Positions 1-8,433 are shown, counted from the first letter of the stretch. The stretch is 64,000 bases of DNA from Pseudomonas sp. MM213 (GCF_020423045.1 NZ_CP081943.1:4960001-5024000), one strand, 5' to 3'. Notes: generated by a model from the letters alone, not told the origin. A program made the numbers and translations.

Positions 1-869
1 TGGCCACCGTTGATGGGAGCGGTATGGTGGGTGATTTGCTCATAGCGTTCGCACGCATAGGCTGCCCGCAATTCGTGGAAGCCTTTGAGGTTGTGCTTAT
101 GGAGGATGTCCCGTGCGGCGCGGACGATTTCCCGTTGGAAATCGAGGTAGCTTTCGTTCGGCGTAAGCAGGTTGTGGCTGCCGTCGGGTAAGACCTGTTC
201 GGCGAATCTCAGCGCTTCGCGAATATGATCATCCACCCTGATCCAGCGAGGTGCCGAGGCACCTGAGCGGCCCCCTTTGGTGCCATCCTGGATATTGATC
301 TTGCCGCAGTGTTCGGCCTCACGTTTTAAGCGCGGTAAGTCGGCCAAAATGGCCTCGCGCAAGCGCATGCCGGCGGCTCGCGCCAACTGAGCGATGGCGG
401 CGGCGCGTGGCATTTGGTGTTCGCAGAGTACGTCGACGACCCGTTTCACCTGTTTGCGGTCTTGGCCTTGCGGCACCGATTGACGAACACAGGTGCGCCG
501 CATTCCCAACGCCTTGCTCGGACTCACGATCTTCACATACTGATCACCGCGAAGCGCAGCCAGGGTCCGGTTCACGCTGGACAATCGGTTTTGCGCGGTG
601 GCGATGCCTATAGCGCTTTGTTCAACTTGTTGACGCAGATATCCGGCGTAGTCCAGCAAGGTCTGCCGATCAATTTGTCGCGCATCGTTAAATCCTGGTC
701 CATGCTCCGATCGACACCACCGAACAAACGCCTGCCAGCGATCACTGTGCGCTTTGACCGTGCCGTAGTGCCCGCCGCCAAACAGATCGCGCAATGCCTG
801 CGGTCCGGCATAGCTCAATTGCCGCCCATAGCCAAAGTTCCGCCCGTCACGTCTACCGACCAGTGCCAT
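1..869 (-). CDS. Integrase-domain tyrosine recombinase, C-terminus cut by window edge
   Basis: Open reading frame read from the complement of positions 869 to 1, with no stop before the edge, so only the first 289 residues are visible. The ATG at 869 has AGGAG about 9 bases upstream. The product looks like the Pseudomonas 'integrase domain-containing protein' group (Integrase_1 type). An N-terminal SAM-like DNA-binding region (about 35-110) is followed by a catalytic domain with Arg169 in GMRLRE, Lys198 in GTKGGRS and the HxxR box His265-Arg268 (HELR). The second His/Trp and the nucleophilic Tyr should lie beyond the edge. It lies in the same direction as the tRNA-linked integrase at 1775-3103, so it is probably island cargo or a second recombinase of the same element. 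Family is fairly sure; role in excision is inferred. Confidence 0.8.
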   Translation of the reverse strand, partial: MALVGRRDGRNFGYGRQLSYAGPQALRDLFGGGHYGTVKAHSDRWQAFVRWCRSEHGPGFNDARQIDRQTLLDYAGYLRQQVEQSAIGIATAQNRLSSVNRTLAALRGDQYVKIVSPSKALGMRRTCVRQSVPQGQDRKQVKRVVDVLCEHQMPRAAAIAQLARAAGMRLREAILADLPRLKREAEHCGKINIQDGTKGGRSGASAPRWIRVDDHIREALRFAEQVLPDGSHNLLTPNESYLDFQREIVRAARDILHKHNLKGFHELRAAYACERYEQITHHTAPINGG

Positions 870-1147
870 GATCGAACTCCTCTCGAAGCCAAAACTTTTA
901 AAACCTTCCCCACGTCATCCCGCCACGGATGTTGAGTGTTATCAGGGATCAAGGCCCCTGCGACCTGTGAGGGATGTCCACTAACGCGGGACTGACGGCT
1001 CCTTACGACCGGGAGCTTGGGCATCTCATGATCTGGCCTCCTGAACACCTCCGAAGAAGTGGGCGGGTAGAGGCTGCACTGGCTGACGAGACCGGTGCCG
1101 TGAGATCCTGAGTCGGGTGAAGGCAGTGATGCAATGGCTGGGGCATG

Positions 1148-1186
1148 CCTGACTGTCAGTCAGGTGCAGCCCATTCCGTGGGCTGC
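1148..1186. repeat. Two adjacent short hairpins
   Basis: First hairpin: 7-base arms 1148-1154 and 1158-1164 (CCTGACT/AGTCAGG) around a 3-base loop. Second: 8-base arms 1166-1173 and 1179-1186 (GCAGCCCA/TGGGCTGC) around a 5-base loop. Neither is followed by a T-run, so terminator function is not supported. Confidence 0.7.
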
Positions 1187-1549
1187 GGCACCATCATCTG
1201 CATCGCTGTTGCTGGTGACTTCGGTGTTTGTCACGCCGATTGTCACGAGGGGGAATGCCGCAAAGCCTTGTACGAGCTGGGCTGCAGCAGCGGTAGGAGC
1301 GCCCGTCTCTTTCCAGAAGAAAGAGACGGGCGCAGGTTGGCGCAGTGAAATGGCCAAGCGGAAAGGTTGCTGCAGGGCAGCTGGGTAGGGGGATGTATTT
1401 GCCGCAATGGCAACGATCTGAAGTAGGCATCCATCACTCGGTGAGCGACCGTGCGAGCCGCCGGACGCTAATCGCACTTTGGGAGAACCACCACGGTGTG
1501 GCGTAGCCTTAAAGGTTCTGGCTACCTGGGTTGCTGTCAACGACAGCAC
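1160..1549 (-). CDS. Uncertain small ORF (129 codons) of unknown function
   Basis: GTG-started frame on the complement, ending at 1160. No domain recognised, no membrane segment and no clear ribosome binding site. Its middle (APVSFFWKETGA) is encoded by the perfect 14-base inverted repeat at 1299-1333, so the base sequence may be under structural rather than coding constraint. It lies where small immunity or regulatory genes often lie in P4-like islands, but I see no sequence reason to assign it to such a family. It could be spurious. Confidence 0.25.
   Translation of the reverse strand: MLSLTATQVARTFKATPHRGGSPKVRLASGGSHGRSPSDGCLLQIVAIAANTSPYPAALQQPFRLAISLRQPAPVSFFWKETGAPTAAAAQLVQGFAAFPLVTIGVTNTEVTSNSDADDGAAAHGMGCT
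1299..1333. repeat. Perfect 14-base inverted repeat
   Basis: Arms 1299-1312 (GCGCCCGTCTCTTT) and 1320-1333 are exact reverse complements around a 7-base loop. No T-run follows on either strand. It would form a very stable RNA hairpin or DNA cruciform. Confidence 0.85.
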
Positions 1550-1570
1550 TTGCCCGATCTTTTCTACGCC

Positions 1571-1660
1571 TGTGGATAATTCGGGTCAAGGCTCGAATTT
1601 TCGGGAGTTCTGCGGCTGTGGATGAAATTATCCACCGGTGGAAATCAGTGGTTTTCCACA
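1571..1660. promoter_or_regulatory. Cluster of four DnaA-box-like nonamers
   Basis: 1571-1579 is an exact complement of TTATCCACA. 1617-1625, 1628-1636 and 1652-1660 each differ from that nonamer by one base. Four within 90 bases, between two recombinase genes, is denser than expected by chance. This could be an origin-like or DnaA-responsive site of the mobile element, but binding is not shown. Confidence 0.4.
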
Positions 1661-1694
1661 GACAGTTTGCGTGGGCTTTAGATTTTTTAAGTGA

Positions 1695-1739
1695 GGTCCA
1701 TCCAAGCGGGGCGGCTTTGCAGCCCCGCTTGGATGGACC
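1695..1739. repeat. Perfect 18-base inverted repeat downstream of the integrase
   Basis: Arms 1695-1712 and 1722-1739 are exact reverse complements (GGTCCATCC... with ...GGATGGACC) around a 9-base loop. It starts about 35 bases past the integrase stop. In the integrase direction the bases after it are A-rich rather than T-rich, so it is not a standard intrinsic terminator, although it could block transcription as a hairpin. It may instead be a recombinase or regulator site. Confidence 0.85.
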
Positions 1740-1774
1740 CGCGTGGAAGGGCGGGCTGCGGTGATCTCATTGGC

Positions 1775-3103
1775 TTACCCATGTTTGGATGCGCCACGGC
1801 TATTTTGTAGGGCGGTGATGTTGTCGCCGACTGGATGAGCGAATTCGTGGGGCGTCACATGCCCATGGCGGTTAGCATCGATGTAGTTGCTCCACCACGC
1901 CATGATCAGCCGACGCTGCTCCAGAAATTCAGCTTTGTGGATATACGCGGCGCGCACGCGGTTGCGTTCCTTGTGGCTCATTTGTCTTTCGATGGCTGCG
2001 TCGGTCCATAACCCGGACTCCAGCAGGGCGCTACAGGCCATGGTCCTGAAGCCGTGGCCGCACACGTCCTTGCTGGTGTCATAGCCGACGTTGCGGAGCA
2101 TGGTGTTCACCGTGTTCTCGGACATGGGCTTCCAGTACTTGTGGTCTCCCGGGAGCACTAACTCTGAAAAACGACTGAGGCTGCGCAGGCGCTCCAGTAT
2201 TTCGATGACCTGCGGCGATAGCGGAACCATTTGAATGTCGCCGTTCATCTTGGTCCCTCGTGTGGAGTTGCGTACCCCTTCAATCGGTGCGCGCGTATCT
2301 GGGATTTCCCACATGGCGCGTTGAAGGTCGAACTCACTCCATCGAGCGAAGCGTAGTTCGCTGGAGCGGACGAATACATGCAACGTCAACAGGACGGCAA
2401 GGCGCGTCAGCTCGCGACCGTTGTAGTTGTCGATCCGGTGTAGCAGTTCGGGTAGGCGGTTGAGGGATAGGGCCGGGCGATGGACTGTGCGCGGCGCGTG
2501 AATTGAGCCTGCCAGATCCAGTGCCGGGTTCATGGTGATCTGCCGGGCTCTTTTGGCCCCGCGCATGATGGTGGATAAGTAGTTCTGTACCCTTAACGCC
2601 ACATCCATGGTGCCGCGTTCCTTGATGCGCTGGGTGATCTCTAGCAGGTCATGGGTATCGAGTTCAGCGATGGGTCGTTGGCCGATCAGCGGGAAGACGT
2701 GGGTACGCAGTCGGCTCATCACGGTTTTGGCGTGTCCTTCGGTCCAGCGACGGGACATGTCGGCGTGCCACTCCAGAGCAACGGTTTCGAAAAGCAGTGC
2801 CGCCCGCTGGGCTACGATCTTGGCCTTCTTCTTTTCTTCCATGGGGTCGAGGTTGTCGAGCAGCAATGCCTTGGCTTCGTCTCGCTTACGTCGTGCGACG
2901 GAAAGGGTAACGATGGGGTAATTGCCGATGATGAGCGTACCTTCCTTTCCGTTGGGCTTGGTGTACTTCAAGCGCCAGGTCTTCACGCCATTGGGTTTGA
3001 CGAAAAGGTACATGCCGCCGCCGTCGAACAGTTTGTAGGCGCGTTCGCGGGTTTTGGCCGTGCGGCATTGCAGGTCGCTGAGAGGGATCGCTAGACGTGG
3101 CAT
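1775..3103 (-). CDS. tRNA-linked tyrosine-type site-specific integrase (P4-like, DUF4102 N-terminus)
   Basis: 442-residue tyrosine recombinase of the P4-integrase type, which inserts and excises genomic islands at tRNA genes. An N-terminal arm-binding region of the DUF4102 type (about 1-90, with KLFDGGGMYLFV) is followed by a core-binding domain (about 105-200) and a catalytic domain. Visible catalytic residues are Arg246 (VRSSEL), Lys285, His350-x-x-Arg353 (HGFR), His377 (MSHKER) and Tyr387 (RAAYIHK), so it looks intact. The ATG at 3103 has AGGAG 12 bases upstream. A longer frame to 3241 would run through the tRNA terminator, so it is rejected. It starts 165 bases from the 3' end of tRNA-Thr, the expected arrangement for integration there. 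Confidence 0.9.
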   Translation of the reverse strand: MPRLAIPLSDLQCRTAKTRERAYKLFDGGGMYLFVKPNGVKTWRLKYTKPNGKEGTLIIGNYPIVTLSVARRKRDEAKALLLDNLDPMEEKKKAKIVAQRAALLFETVALEWHADMSRRWTEGHAKTVMSRLRTHVFPLIGQRPIAELDTHDLLEITQRIKERGTMDVALRVQNYLSTIMRGAKRARQITMNPALDLAGSIHAPRTVHRPALSLNRLPELLHRIDNYNGRELTRLAVLLTLHVFVRSSELRFARWSEFDLQRAMWEIPDTRAPIEGVRNSTRGTKMNGDIQMVPLSPQVIEILERLRSLSRFSELVLPGDHKYWKPMSENTVNTMLRNVGYDTSKDVCGHGFRTMACSALLESGLWTDAAIERQMSHKERNRVRAAYIHKAEFLEQRRLIMAWWSNYIDANRHGHVTPHEFAHPVGDNITALQNSRGASKHG

Positions 3104-3198
3104 AGGGGTACGCGCTCCTGACCGGAAAATCGCAGTACCCCTAACATACCCTCGGGGAAGGGGGATTTTGTTGGATCCCGACAGAGGGTCCTGGAACG

Positions 3199-3224
3199 AA
3201 AAAACCCGCCAAAGGGCGGGTTTT
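3199..3224 (-). terminator. Intrinsic terminator of tRNA-Thr
   Basis: Stem CCCGCC/GGCGGG (3205-3210 with 3215-3220) flanked by A and T tracts. Read on the complement it ends in six T residues, so it suits tRNA-Thr transcription. If the island entered within the tRNA 3' end, this terminator is island-borne or rebuilt by the insertion. Confidence 0.8.
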
Positions 3225-3267
3225 CGGGGCTTCCAGAGCATTCGGTGGAATGCAATGGAGCCTAATG

Positions 3268-3343
<76 letters not shown>

Positions 3344-3423
3344 GTGTTAGGGCGACGATTATATCGATTGCGTTGGTTCTGTAAACCCCTGAATTCAGAC
3401 TATTTTTGCGCAGGCGTAAGACC

Positions 3424-3449
3424 GGCCCCGCAGACGCATCTGCGGGGCT
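3424..3449. terminator. Stem-loop downstream of the deaminase-like gene
   Basis: GCCCCGCAGA/TCTGCGGGGC around a CGCA loop, 14 bases past the stop at 3463. No strong T-run follows on the complement, so it may be a weak terminator or an mRNA 3' end stabiliser. Confidence 0.5.
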
Positions 3450-3462
3450 GGCCGAAGTAGCA

Positions 3463-4704
3463 TTACACGCCGTTTTTAACCGCGTTGATCAGGTCCTGAC
3501 TCAGCACCTGCGCAGGCGCCACTTGCACGCTTTGCGTATAGAACGGCGGCAGGTTCTGGGCCAGTGTCGACAACGCTTGCGCGGTGGTATTGCCCGGCAG
3601 CAGCACGTATTGCAGGTTCGACGGATAGCTCTGCGGCACGGGGCCTTCCATGGTCGAACCGTAGGCGCCGAAGGTCATCACGGCCTGGGGCGTTGTTGGA
3701 TCAGGTGCATAGAGGAAGACGAAGGTGCCGTACTTCGGATGGGTCAGGTATTGCGCTGCCTGTTCGCGAACCACCGGATCGGGGTCGTTCATCAGGGTCC
3801 AGCGCATGACCGCATAGCTGCGGGTCGTTTCCATGAACGCTGTACGAATCGGCGACTGGTTCTCGACGCCTCCCAGGCACACCAGCAGGTTGCCGAACGG
3901 GTCGATGAGCGCCACCGAGTTGAACACCGTGCTTTGCTGCGCGGTTTTCAGCAAGGGAGGCGCGAGTTCCGCGCCGGGATCCCGTGGGTTCGCCGATTGC
4001 ACGGTCAGTGCGAATGGGCTGAGGGCTGTCAGTGCCTGGCGCACTTTGCTATTCGCCGGCAGGGTGGCGGGGTTTTGCAGTTGATCCGGCGGCAGGCCGC
4101 TGTTGTTGCTGGCGTCGCGCACGGTGTTGACGCTGGCGGAGAAGATCGAGCTGCACAAGAAATACGCCGCCGAGTCGATGGTCTGGCCGCCGAACACCGG
4201 GCTGTTCGAACCCTGATAGGCGCGGCTGACTGGCGCTGCAATCGCGTAATAGCCCCAGGTGTCCTGCGCCTGTTGGCGGATCTGCGGCGGCAACGATGGA
4301 AAGGTGAACTGGCTGTTGTAGTTGATACCCGCGTAGTCATCGATCGCACTGACGGCGACGTTGAATCCTGCGGTCAGCAGCGAACCGGCGCACATGGCGC
4401 ACGGGTCGAGCGTGGTGACGACGGTCAGTTGATTGGGCGGTGGCAGGTTCAGTGGTGCGACGTTTTCGTAGTACCAGTCCACCAGTTGCCGTTCGCCGTG
4501 GGCGGTCGGGTCGTGGGGTAGAAAGTAAGTCGTGCCGCTGCCAGGGAAAGGCATCAGCACGTTGTTGTGCAGCGCGGCGATGACCTCGCCCGTTGCGTTG
4601 TTGATGATGGCGCCGCCCACCGCGAAGGTTTGCTGCAACGCAGCGACAATGGCTTCGTTGGCGACGGTATCGACGGCTTCCTGTGCACTGTTCAATGTGC
4701 TCAT
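3463..4704 (-). CDS. Cytidine/guanine deaminase-fold protein with large unknown C-terminal region
   Basis: 413 residues. The N-terminal third resembles zinc-dependent deaminases of the CDA/tRNA-adenosine-deaminase superfamily: His69-Glu71 in AHGER and Cys102/Cys105 in DPCAMCAG would form the zinc site with the catalytic Glu. Stand-alone nucleobase deaminases are about 150-180 residues, so some 250 residues after the zinc site are unexplained. They show no repeats and no membrane helix, but many Pro, Asn, Gln and Thr. The ATG at 4704 is chosen because AGGAGC lies 10 bases upstream; an ATG at 4734 in frame has no such site. It is a single gene between tRNA-Thr and the ABC operon. Substrate is unknown (base, nucleoside, pterin-like or protein-bound). 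Confidence 0.75.
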   Translation of the reverse strand: MSTLNSAQEAVDTVANEAIVAALQQTFAVGGAIINNATGEVIAALHNNVLMPFPGSGTTYFLPHDPTAHGERQLVDWYYENVAPLNLPPPNQLTVVTTLDPCAMCAGSLLTAGFNVAVSAIDDYAGINYNSQFTFPSLPPQIRQQAQDTWGYYAIAAPVSRAYQGSNSPVFGGQTIDSAAYFLCSSIFSASVNTVRDASNNSGLPPDQLQNPATLPANSKVRQALTALSPFALTVQSANPRDPGAELAPPLLKTAQQSTVFNSVALIDPFGNLLVCLGGVENQSPIRTAFMETTRSYAVMRWTLMNDPDPVVREQAAQYLTHPKYGTFVFLYAPDPTTPQAVMTFGAYGSTMEGPVPQSYPSNLQYVLLPGNTTAQALSTLAQNLPPFYTQSVQVAPAQVLSQDLINAVKNGV

Positions 4705-5003
4705 GTTTTCCCAGCTCCTTGCTGTCCCTGACATCAGAGAATTCTGACGCTTGGCAAAGATAGTTGAGGATTTCCGGGGCGTTTATGTTCTTTTGAATTA
4801 ATGCTTATGCACAACGGGGAAGGCGATGCACGCGGTTAAGATCGAAAATGTGGATCCAGTCTCATTTTCTCGCAAATGCCTGTTTTTCCGGTTTTTTATT
4901 CGGGTGTACGAAAATTGAACAGTTTGGTTTCAGCCCTGAAACAGGCGTAAACATTGGATCCACGATATTTCATCAACAGAGTTATCCACAGGCTGTGGCT
5001 GTT
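4705..5003. other. Intergenic region upstream of the deaminase-like gene
   Basis: 299 bases, AT-richer than the surroundings, with no gene. It has an inverted pair GTGGATCCA (about 4850) and TGGATCCAC (about 4953) and an exact DnaA-type nonamer TTATCCACA near 4981. The deaminase promoter should lie in the right half. No terminator recognised. Confidence 0.5.
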
Positions 5004-6233
5004 TTAGGCGCGTTCCGCCAGCAACAGGAAGTTACGCGGCGTGAGTGGGGTTTCACAAAAGGTGCCGAGGCGAACGGTATAGCCCTGCTCAGAGAGGAAA
5101 AGTGCTCGATCAAGGTTCAGCCAAAGCTCCAGCGGGCGTCGGAAAAGTCCGCGCAGTAGCTCCAGATTGCGCACTTCGGCCAGTCGCTGCCAACCGGCGG
5201 CTTCGAGCGCTGACCAGTCTTGCGGGCCGACTGTGGATAACTCTTTGAATGCGGCCAGATGGTGGCAGTAGTCGGCGAATGATCTGTCCAGCCAGGCGCT
5301 CGGCAGAGAAGGCGTGGGCAGGTACTCCTCAACACCGCGCAGTTGCCGTTGCAGCAGGTCGAAGGCCAGGCGTCGGGCCATGGACGTGTCGCGCTGACGT
5401 CGGACGCGGGTACCGGCGGTAACGGTTTCGCTCATCGGGAGTGAGAGATCGTCGAGTGACAGCTGTAGGTCGGAGCGCAAACCGGCAGCGGAAACTGGCT
5501 GATATGCAGGAAGACTGATCCTGTTATAGCAACACGGCGCAATGGCCATTTGTTTGCACCCGGCGGCGCTGGCGAGCTGGATCAATCGCACATGCAGATC
5601 GCCACAGGCATGCAGTGCGACCGGTGTGTGATCGGCGTTCAGCAAAGAGGCGGCGCCGGGTGCCAGCACATCCTGCTCGACATGCAGTGCATGCAGTTGA
5701 TGGCGCTGGCTGAGTGCCTGACCGCCTAGCACCAGTGCAGGATCATGTTCCAGGCACGTTAGCTGCTGACCGGTTTGCAGCAGGCGTCGACCCAAGTGGC
5801 CTTTACCCGAGCACCAATCCAGCCAATGCATCGGTGGCGCAGCAAACGACAACCGGCTGGCAAACGCCTCGATCTGCTGCCACTTGCGCCCCGGCACATC
5901 GACATTCAATCGATGCCCAGCGGTCTCCAGCGTGTGTGCCGGCAGCTCACCCACCGAACCCAGCTCAAGGGATAGCGCCGCCAGCGAAGCGAACGGCTCC
6001 GGCGCATTTAGCAGGCAAGGTTGGTTATGACTGTTTTCCGCGTCTTCCAGCGACCGCCCGCGTAGCCATACAGCCAGCTCCGGGTAGGACGCTTCCCAAG
6101 GAAGTTGCAGATGGGTAAACGGTCGAGGCTTCCACAGCGCCTGATGCTCGATCAGAAAAGCATCCAGCGCCATGAAGCGGGCGAGCAGGGCCTCGCCCGT
6201 CAACACGTGGGAATCAACGCCCTTGGCAGGCAT
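5004..6233 (-). CDS. SAM-dependent methyltransferase (Methyltransf_32 type)
   Basis: 409 residues. A Rossmann-type methyltransferase core is indicated by motif I (LDWCSGKGHLGRRLL), an acidic motif II region (CLEHDP) and the later LHACGDLH and APCCYN motifs typical of this family, in which the conserved Cys pair is of unknown role. Substrate is unknown. The ATG at 6233 overlaps the end of the permease gene by 20 bases, so it is translationally linked to the ABC operon; a GTG at 6269 in frame is also possible. Presence at the end of an amino-acid transporter operon may be simple co-transcription. Function call is moderate, family good. Confidence 0.8.
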   Translation of the reverse strand: MPAKGVDSHVLTGEALLARFMALDAFLIEHQALWKPRPFTHLQLPWEASYPELAVWLRGRSLEDAENSHNQPCLLNAPEPFASLAALSLELGSVGELPAHTLETAGHRLNVDVPGRKWQQIEAFASRLSFAAPPMHWLDWCSGKGHLGRRLLQTGQQLTCLEHDPALVLGGQALSQRHQLHALHVEQDVLAPGAASLLNADHTPVALHACGDLHVRLIQLASAAGCKQMAIAPCCYNRISLPAYQPVSAAGLRSDLQLSLDDLSLPMSETVTAGTRVRRQRDTSMARRLAFDLLQRQLRGVEEYLPTPSLPSAWLDRSFADYCHHLAAFKELSTVGPQDWSALEAAGWQRLAEVRNLELLRGLFRRPLELWLNLDRALFLSEQGYTVRLGTFCETPLTPRNFLLLAERA

Positions 6234-6903
6234 CGACGCGCAACCAGCGCTCCAGCAGCTTGAAGCCACGAACCAGCACGTAGGCCATCAGCAGGTAGAA
6301 CATGCCTGCGGCGAAGAAGATCTCCACCGGCAAATACGTCCGGGCAATGATGGTGCGGGCCATGCCAGTCAGTTCCAGCAGGGTCACGGTACTGGCCAGC
6401 GCGCTGGCCTTGAGCATCAGGATCACTTCGTTGCTGTACGCCGGCAGGCCGATGCGCGCCGCTCGCGGCAGGATGATGTAGAACAGCGCCTTCGCCCGGG
6501 ACATGCCCAGCGCCCGCGCCGCTTCGATCTCCCCCGGTGGAATCGCCTGGATCGCCCCGCGCAGGATCTCGGCGATGTAGGCCGCGGTGTGCAAGGTCAT
6601 GGTCGCCGTGGCGCACCAGAACGGATCGCGCAGGTACGGCCACATCGAGCTGTTACGGATCGCATCGAACTGCGCCAGGCCGTAGTAGACCAGGAACAGC
6701 TGAACCAGCAACGGCGTGCCACGGAAAAAGAAGATATAGCCGTAGGGAAATGCCCGTACCCACCACAGGCGTGACGAACGCGCGATGCCCAGCGGAATCG
6801 CCAGCAACAGGCCGGCAATCACGGCGATGGCCACCAGTTCCAGGGTCAGCGTTGCGCCCTGAGCCAGTTTCGGCAGCCACTTGATGATGACTTCCCAGTT
6901 CAT
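6214..6903 (-). CDS. Amino-acid ABC transporter permease (HisM-like)
   Basis: 229-residue inner-membrane permease of the polar amino-acid uptake family, with about five hydrophobic helices. The cytoplasmic EAA loop (EIEAARALGMSRAKALF, then ILP) contacts the ATPase. The ATG at 6903 has GAGGAG 6 bases upstream and overlaps the previous gene's stop as ATGA. It pairs with the permease at 6900-7595 to form the heterodimeric channel. The following methyltransferase overlaps its 3' end. Confidence 0.92.
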   Translation of the reverse strand: MNWEVIIKWLPKLAQGATLTLELVAIAVIAGLLLAIPLGIARSSRLWWVRAFPYGYIFFFRGTPLLVQLFLVYYGLAQFDAIRNSSMWPYLRDPFWCATATMTLHTAAYIAEILRGAIQAIPPGEIEAARALGMSRAKALFYIILPRAARIGLPAYSNEVILMLKASALASTVTLLELTGMARTIIARTYLPVEIFFAAGMFYLLMAYVLVRGFKLLERWLRVDACQGR

Positions 6904-7595
6904 TGGGTGCTCCTCGCGAAGCCGCGAGCGGCGCGTTTTTCCATGAAGTGCATGCCCGTCATGGCCAGAATCGTCAGGCCCAGGTACATGAACGCGGCCA
7001 CCATATAAAAGGTGAACGGCTGTTTGGACACGGTCACGCCGATTTGCGCGTGACGCATGATTTCTTCCAGGCCAATGACCGACACCAGCGCGGTGTCTTT
7101 CATCAGGATCATGAACAGGTTGCCCAGGCCGGGCAGGGCGATGCGCCACATCTGCGGCATGATCAACTTGGTGAAGATGCGAAATTTCGAAAGGCCCAGT
7201 GCCACACCGGCTTCGCGGTGGCCTTTGGGGATTGCCAAAATTGCACCGCGGAACACTTCCGTGGCGTAGGCGCCAAAGCACAGGCCCAGCGCAATCACGC
7301 CGGCCGCAAAGGCATTGAGTTCAAGGTCGGGGTTGCCGAAAAACTCGCCCAGGGCACGCATCAGGTTGACCGTGCCGAAGTAGATCAACAGCACCCAGAG
7401 CAGTTCCGGAATGCCGCGTACCAGTGTCGAATAAGTGCCGCCAAGCCATTGCAACGGCTTGTACGGGGAAGTTTTGGCCAAGGCGCCGAGCAAACCGAGC
7501 ACCAGCCCGAGACACAGGGCCGAGAGTGCCAGTTTCACAGTCATCAGCGCGCCAGCGGCGAGCGCCGGGCCGAATCCGTAGAGGTCGATAATCAT
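6900..7595 (-). CDS. Amino-acid ABC transporter permease (HisQ-like)
   Basis: 231-residue partner permease. Hydrophobic helices flank an EAA-type loop (HREAGVALGLSKFRIF, then IMP). The start at 7595 (MIIDLYGFG) is taken because the membrane domain begins at once there; the longer frame to 7655 adds a non-homologous leader that overlaps the spacer after the binding-protein gene. The ribosome site is weak (GAAAAGAA). Its stop overlaps the next start by 4 bases. Imports a basic or polar L-amino acid with its neighbours; the exact substrate cannot be read from the sequence. Confidence 0.92.
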   Translation of the reverse strand: MIIDLYGFGPALAAGALMTVKLALSALCLGLVLGLLGALAKTSPYKPLQWLGGTYSTLVRGIPELLWVLLIYFGTVNLMRALGEFFGNPDLELNAFAAGVIALGLCFGAYATEVFRGAILAIPKGHREAGVALGLSKFRIFTKLIMPQMWRIALPGLGNLFMILMKDTALVSVIGLEEIMRHAQIGVTVSKQPFTFYMVAAFMYLGLTILAMTGMHFMEKRAARGFARSTQ

Positions 7596-7673
7596 GGATT
7601 TCTTTTCAAATCGCGGCAGGCAAGGCCGGGGACCGGCGCCGTCAGAAAACGGCACCGGTCCGGCAGGTCAGTA

Positions 7674-8420
7674 TCAATAGATGCTGAACGGGAAGTACTT
7701 GTCGTTGATCTTCTTGTAGGTGCCGTCAGCAACGATTTCTTTCAGTGCGACGTTCAGCTTCTCGCGGATCGGGTCGTTCTTGCGAACGGCGATACCGATC
7801 TTGTCGCTTTCTTCCACCGGGTCGCCTTTGAATTCGTAAGGTTTGCCGGCGTCGCTTTTCAGCCACTCGTAGTTGACGTATTTGTCCGCCAGGATGCCGT
7901 CCAGACGACCGGAGGTCAGGTCGAGGTAAGCGTTTTCCTGGGTGTCATAAAGCTTGGTTTCAACGCCAGGCATGTTGTCTTCGAGCCAGGTGCCGGCCAG
8001 TGTCGCGCGCTGGGCGCCGATCACTTTACCTTTCAGCGCATCCTTGTCGGTTTTGAAGTCGACGTCTTTCTTGGCGATGAATTGCAGCTTGTTCGAGTAA
8101 TACGGGTCGGTGAAGTCGACGGCCTGCTTGCGCTCATCGGTGATCGACATCGAGGAGATCAGGAAGTCGAACTTCTTGGCGTTCAGGGCCGGAATGATGC
8201 CGTCCCAGTCGGAGGTGACCACGGTGCATTCGACTTTCATCTTGGCGCACAGGGCGTCGCCGATTTCCTTGTCGAAGCCGACGACATTGCCACTGGCATC
8301 TTTGTTGTTGAACGGCGGGTAGGCCGCTTCGATGCCCATCTTCAGGGTTTCTGCCATGGCACCGGCGCTGAACGCCAGGGTGACGGCGGCTGCCAGGAAG
8401 ACCTTTTTGTAGTTCTGCAT
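7674..8420 (-). CDS. Periplasmic amino-acid-binding protein (family 3)
   Basis: 248 residues with a Sec signal peptide (about 1-23, cleavage after AMA) and no lipobox, so a soluble periplasmic receptor. The SBP_bac_3 fold is shown by LKMGIEAAYPPF near the mature N-terminus, GFDKEIGDALC, SSMSITDERKQAVDFTDPYY and the domain-2 segment DGILADKYV. This pattern is that of the HisJ/ArgT/AotJ group, suggesting arginine, ornithine, lysine or histidine as ligand. It lies between the ATPase and permease genes, with 13 bases to the former. Confidence 0.92.
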   Translation of the reverse strand: MQNYKKVFLAAAVTLAFSAGAMAETLKMGIEAAYPPFNNKDASGNVVGFDKEIGDALCAKMKVECTVVTSDWDGIIPALNAKKFDFLISSMSITDERKQAVDFTDPYYSNKLQFIAKKDVDFKTDKDALKGKVIGAQRATLAGTWLEDNMPGVETKLYDTQENAYLDLTSGRLDGILADKYVNYEWLKSDAGKPYEFKGDPVEESDKIGIAVRKNDPIREKLNVALKEIVADGTYKKINDKYFPFSIY

Positions 8421-8433
8421 GCGGGTAGCTCCG

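Larger units (their letters stand above)
870..1774. other. Intergenic island DNA between two recombinase genes, rich in inverted repeats
   Basis: About 0.9 kb with no convincing gene. Several short frames exist on both strands, and the best (complement of 1160-1549) is listed separately with low confidence. The stretch contains hairpins at 1148-1164, 1166-1186, 1299-1333 and 1695-1739 and four DnaA-box-like nonamers at 1571-1660. It may be the regulatory or recombination region of the island. Confidence 0.6.

Noticed and set aside
815..1048. Small complement ORF overlapping the first integrase start
   Set aside because: It has no family resemblance, and the overlapping integrase frame with a good ribosome site and catalytic motifs explains the region.
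1160..1549. Assignment of the small island ORF to P4 Ash or cell-division inhibitor families
   Set aside because: Position is suggestive, but I could not match its residues to the family motifs from memory.
1695..1739. 18-base inverted repeat as integrase terminator
   Set aside because: The bases after the hairpin on the integrase strand are A-rich, with no T-run.
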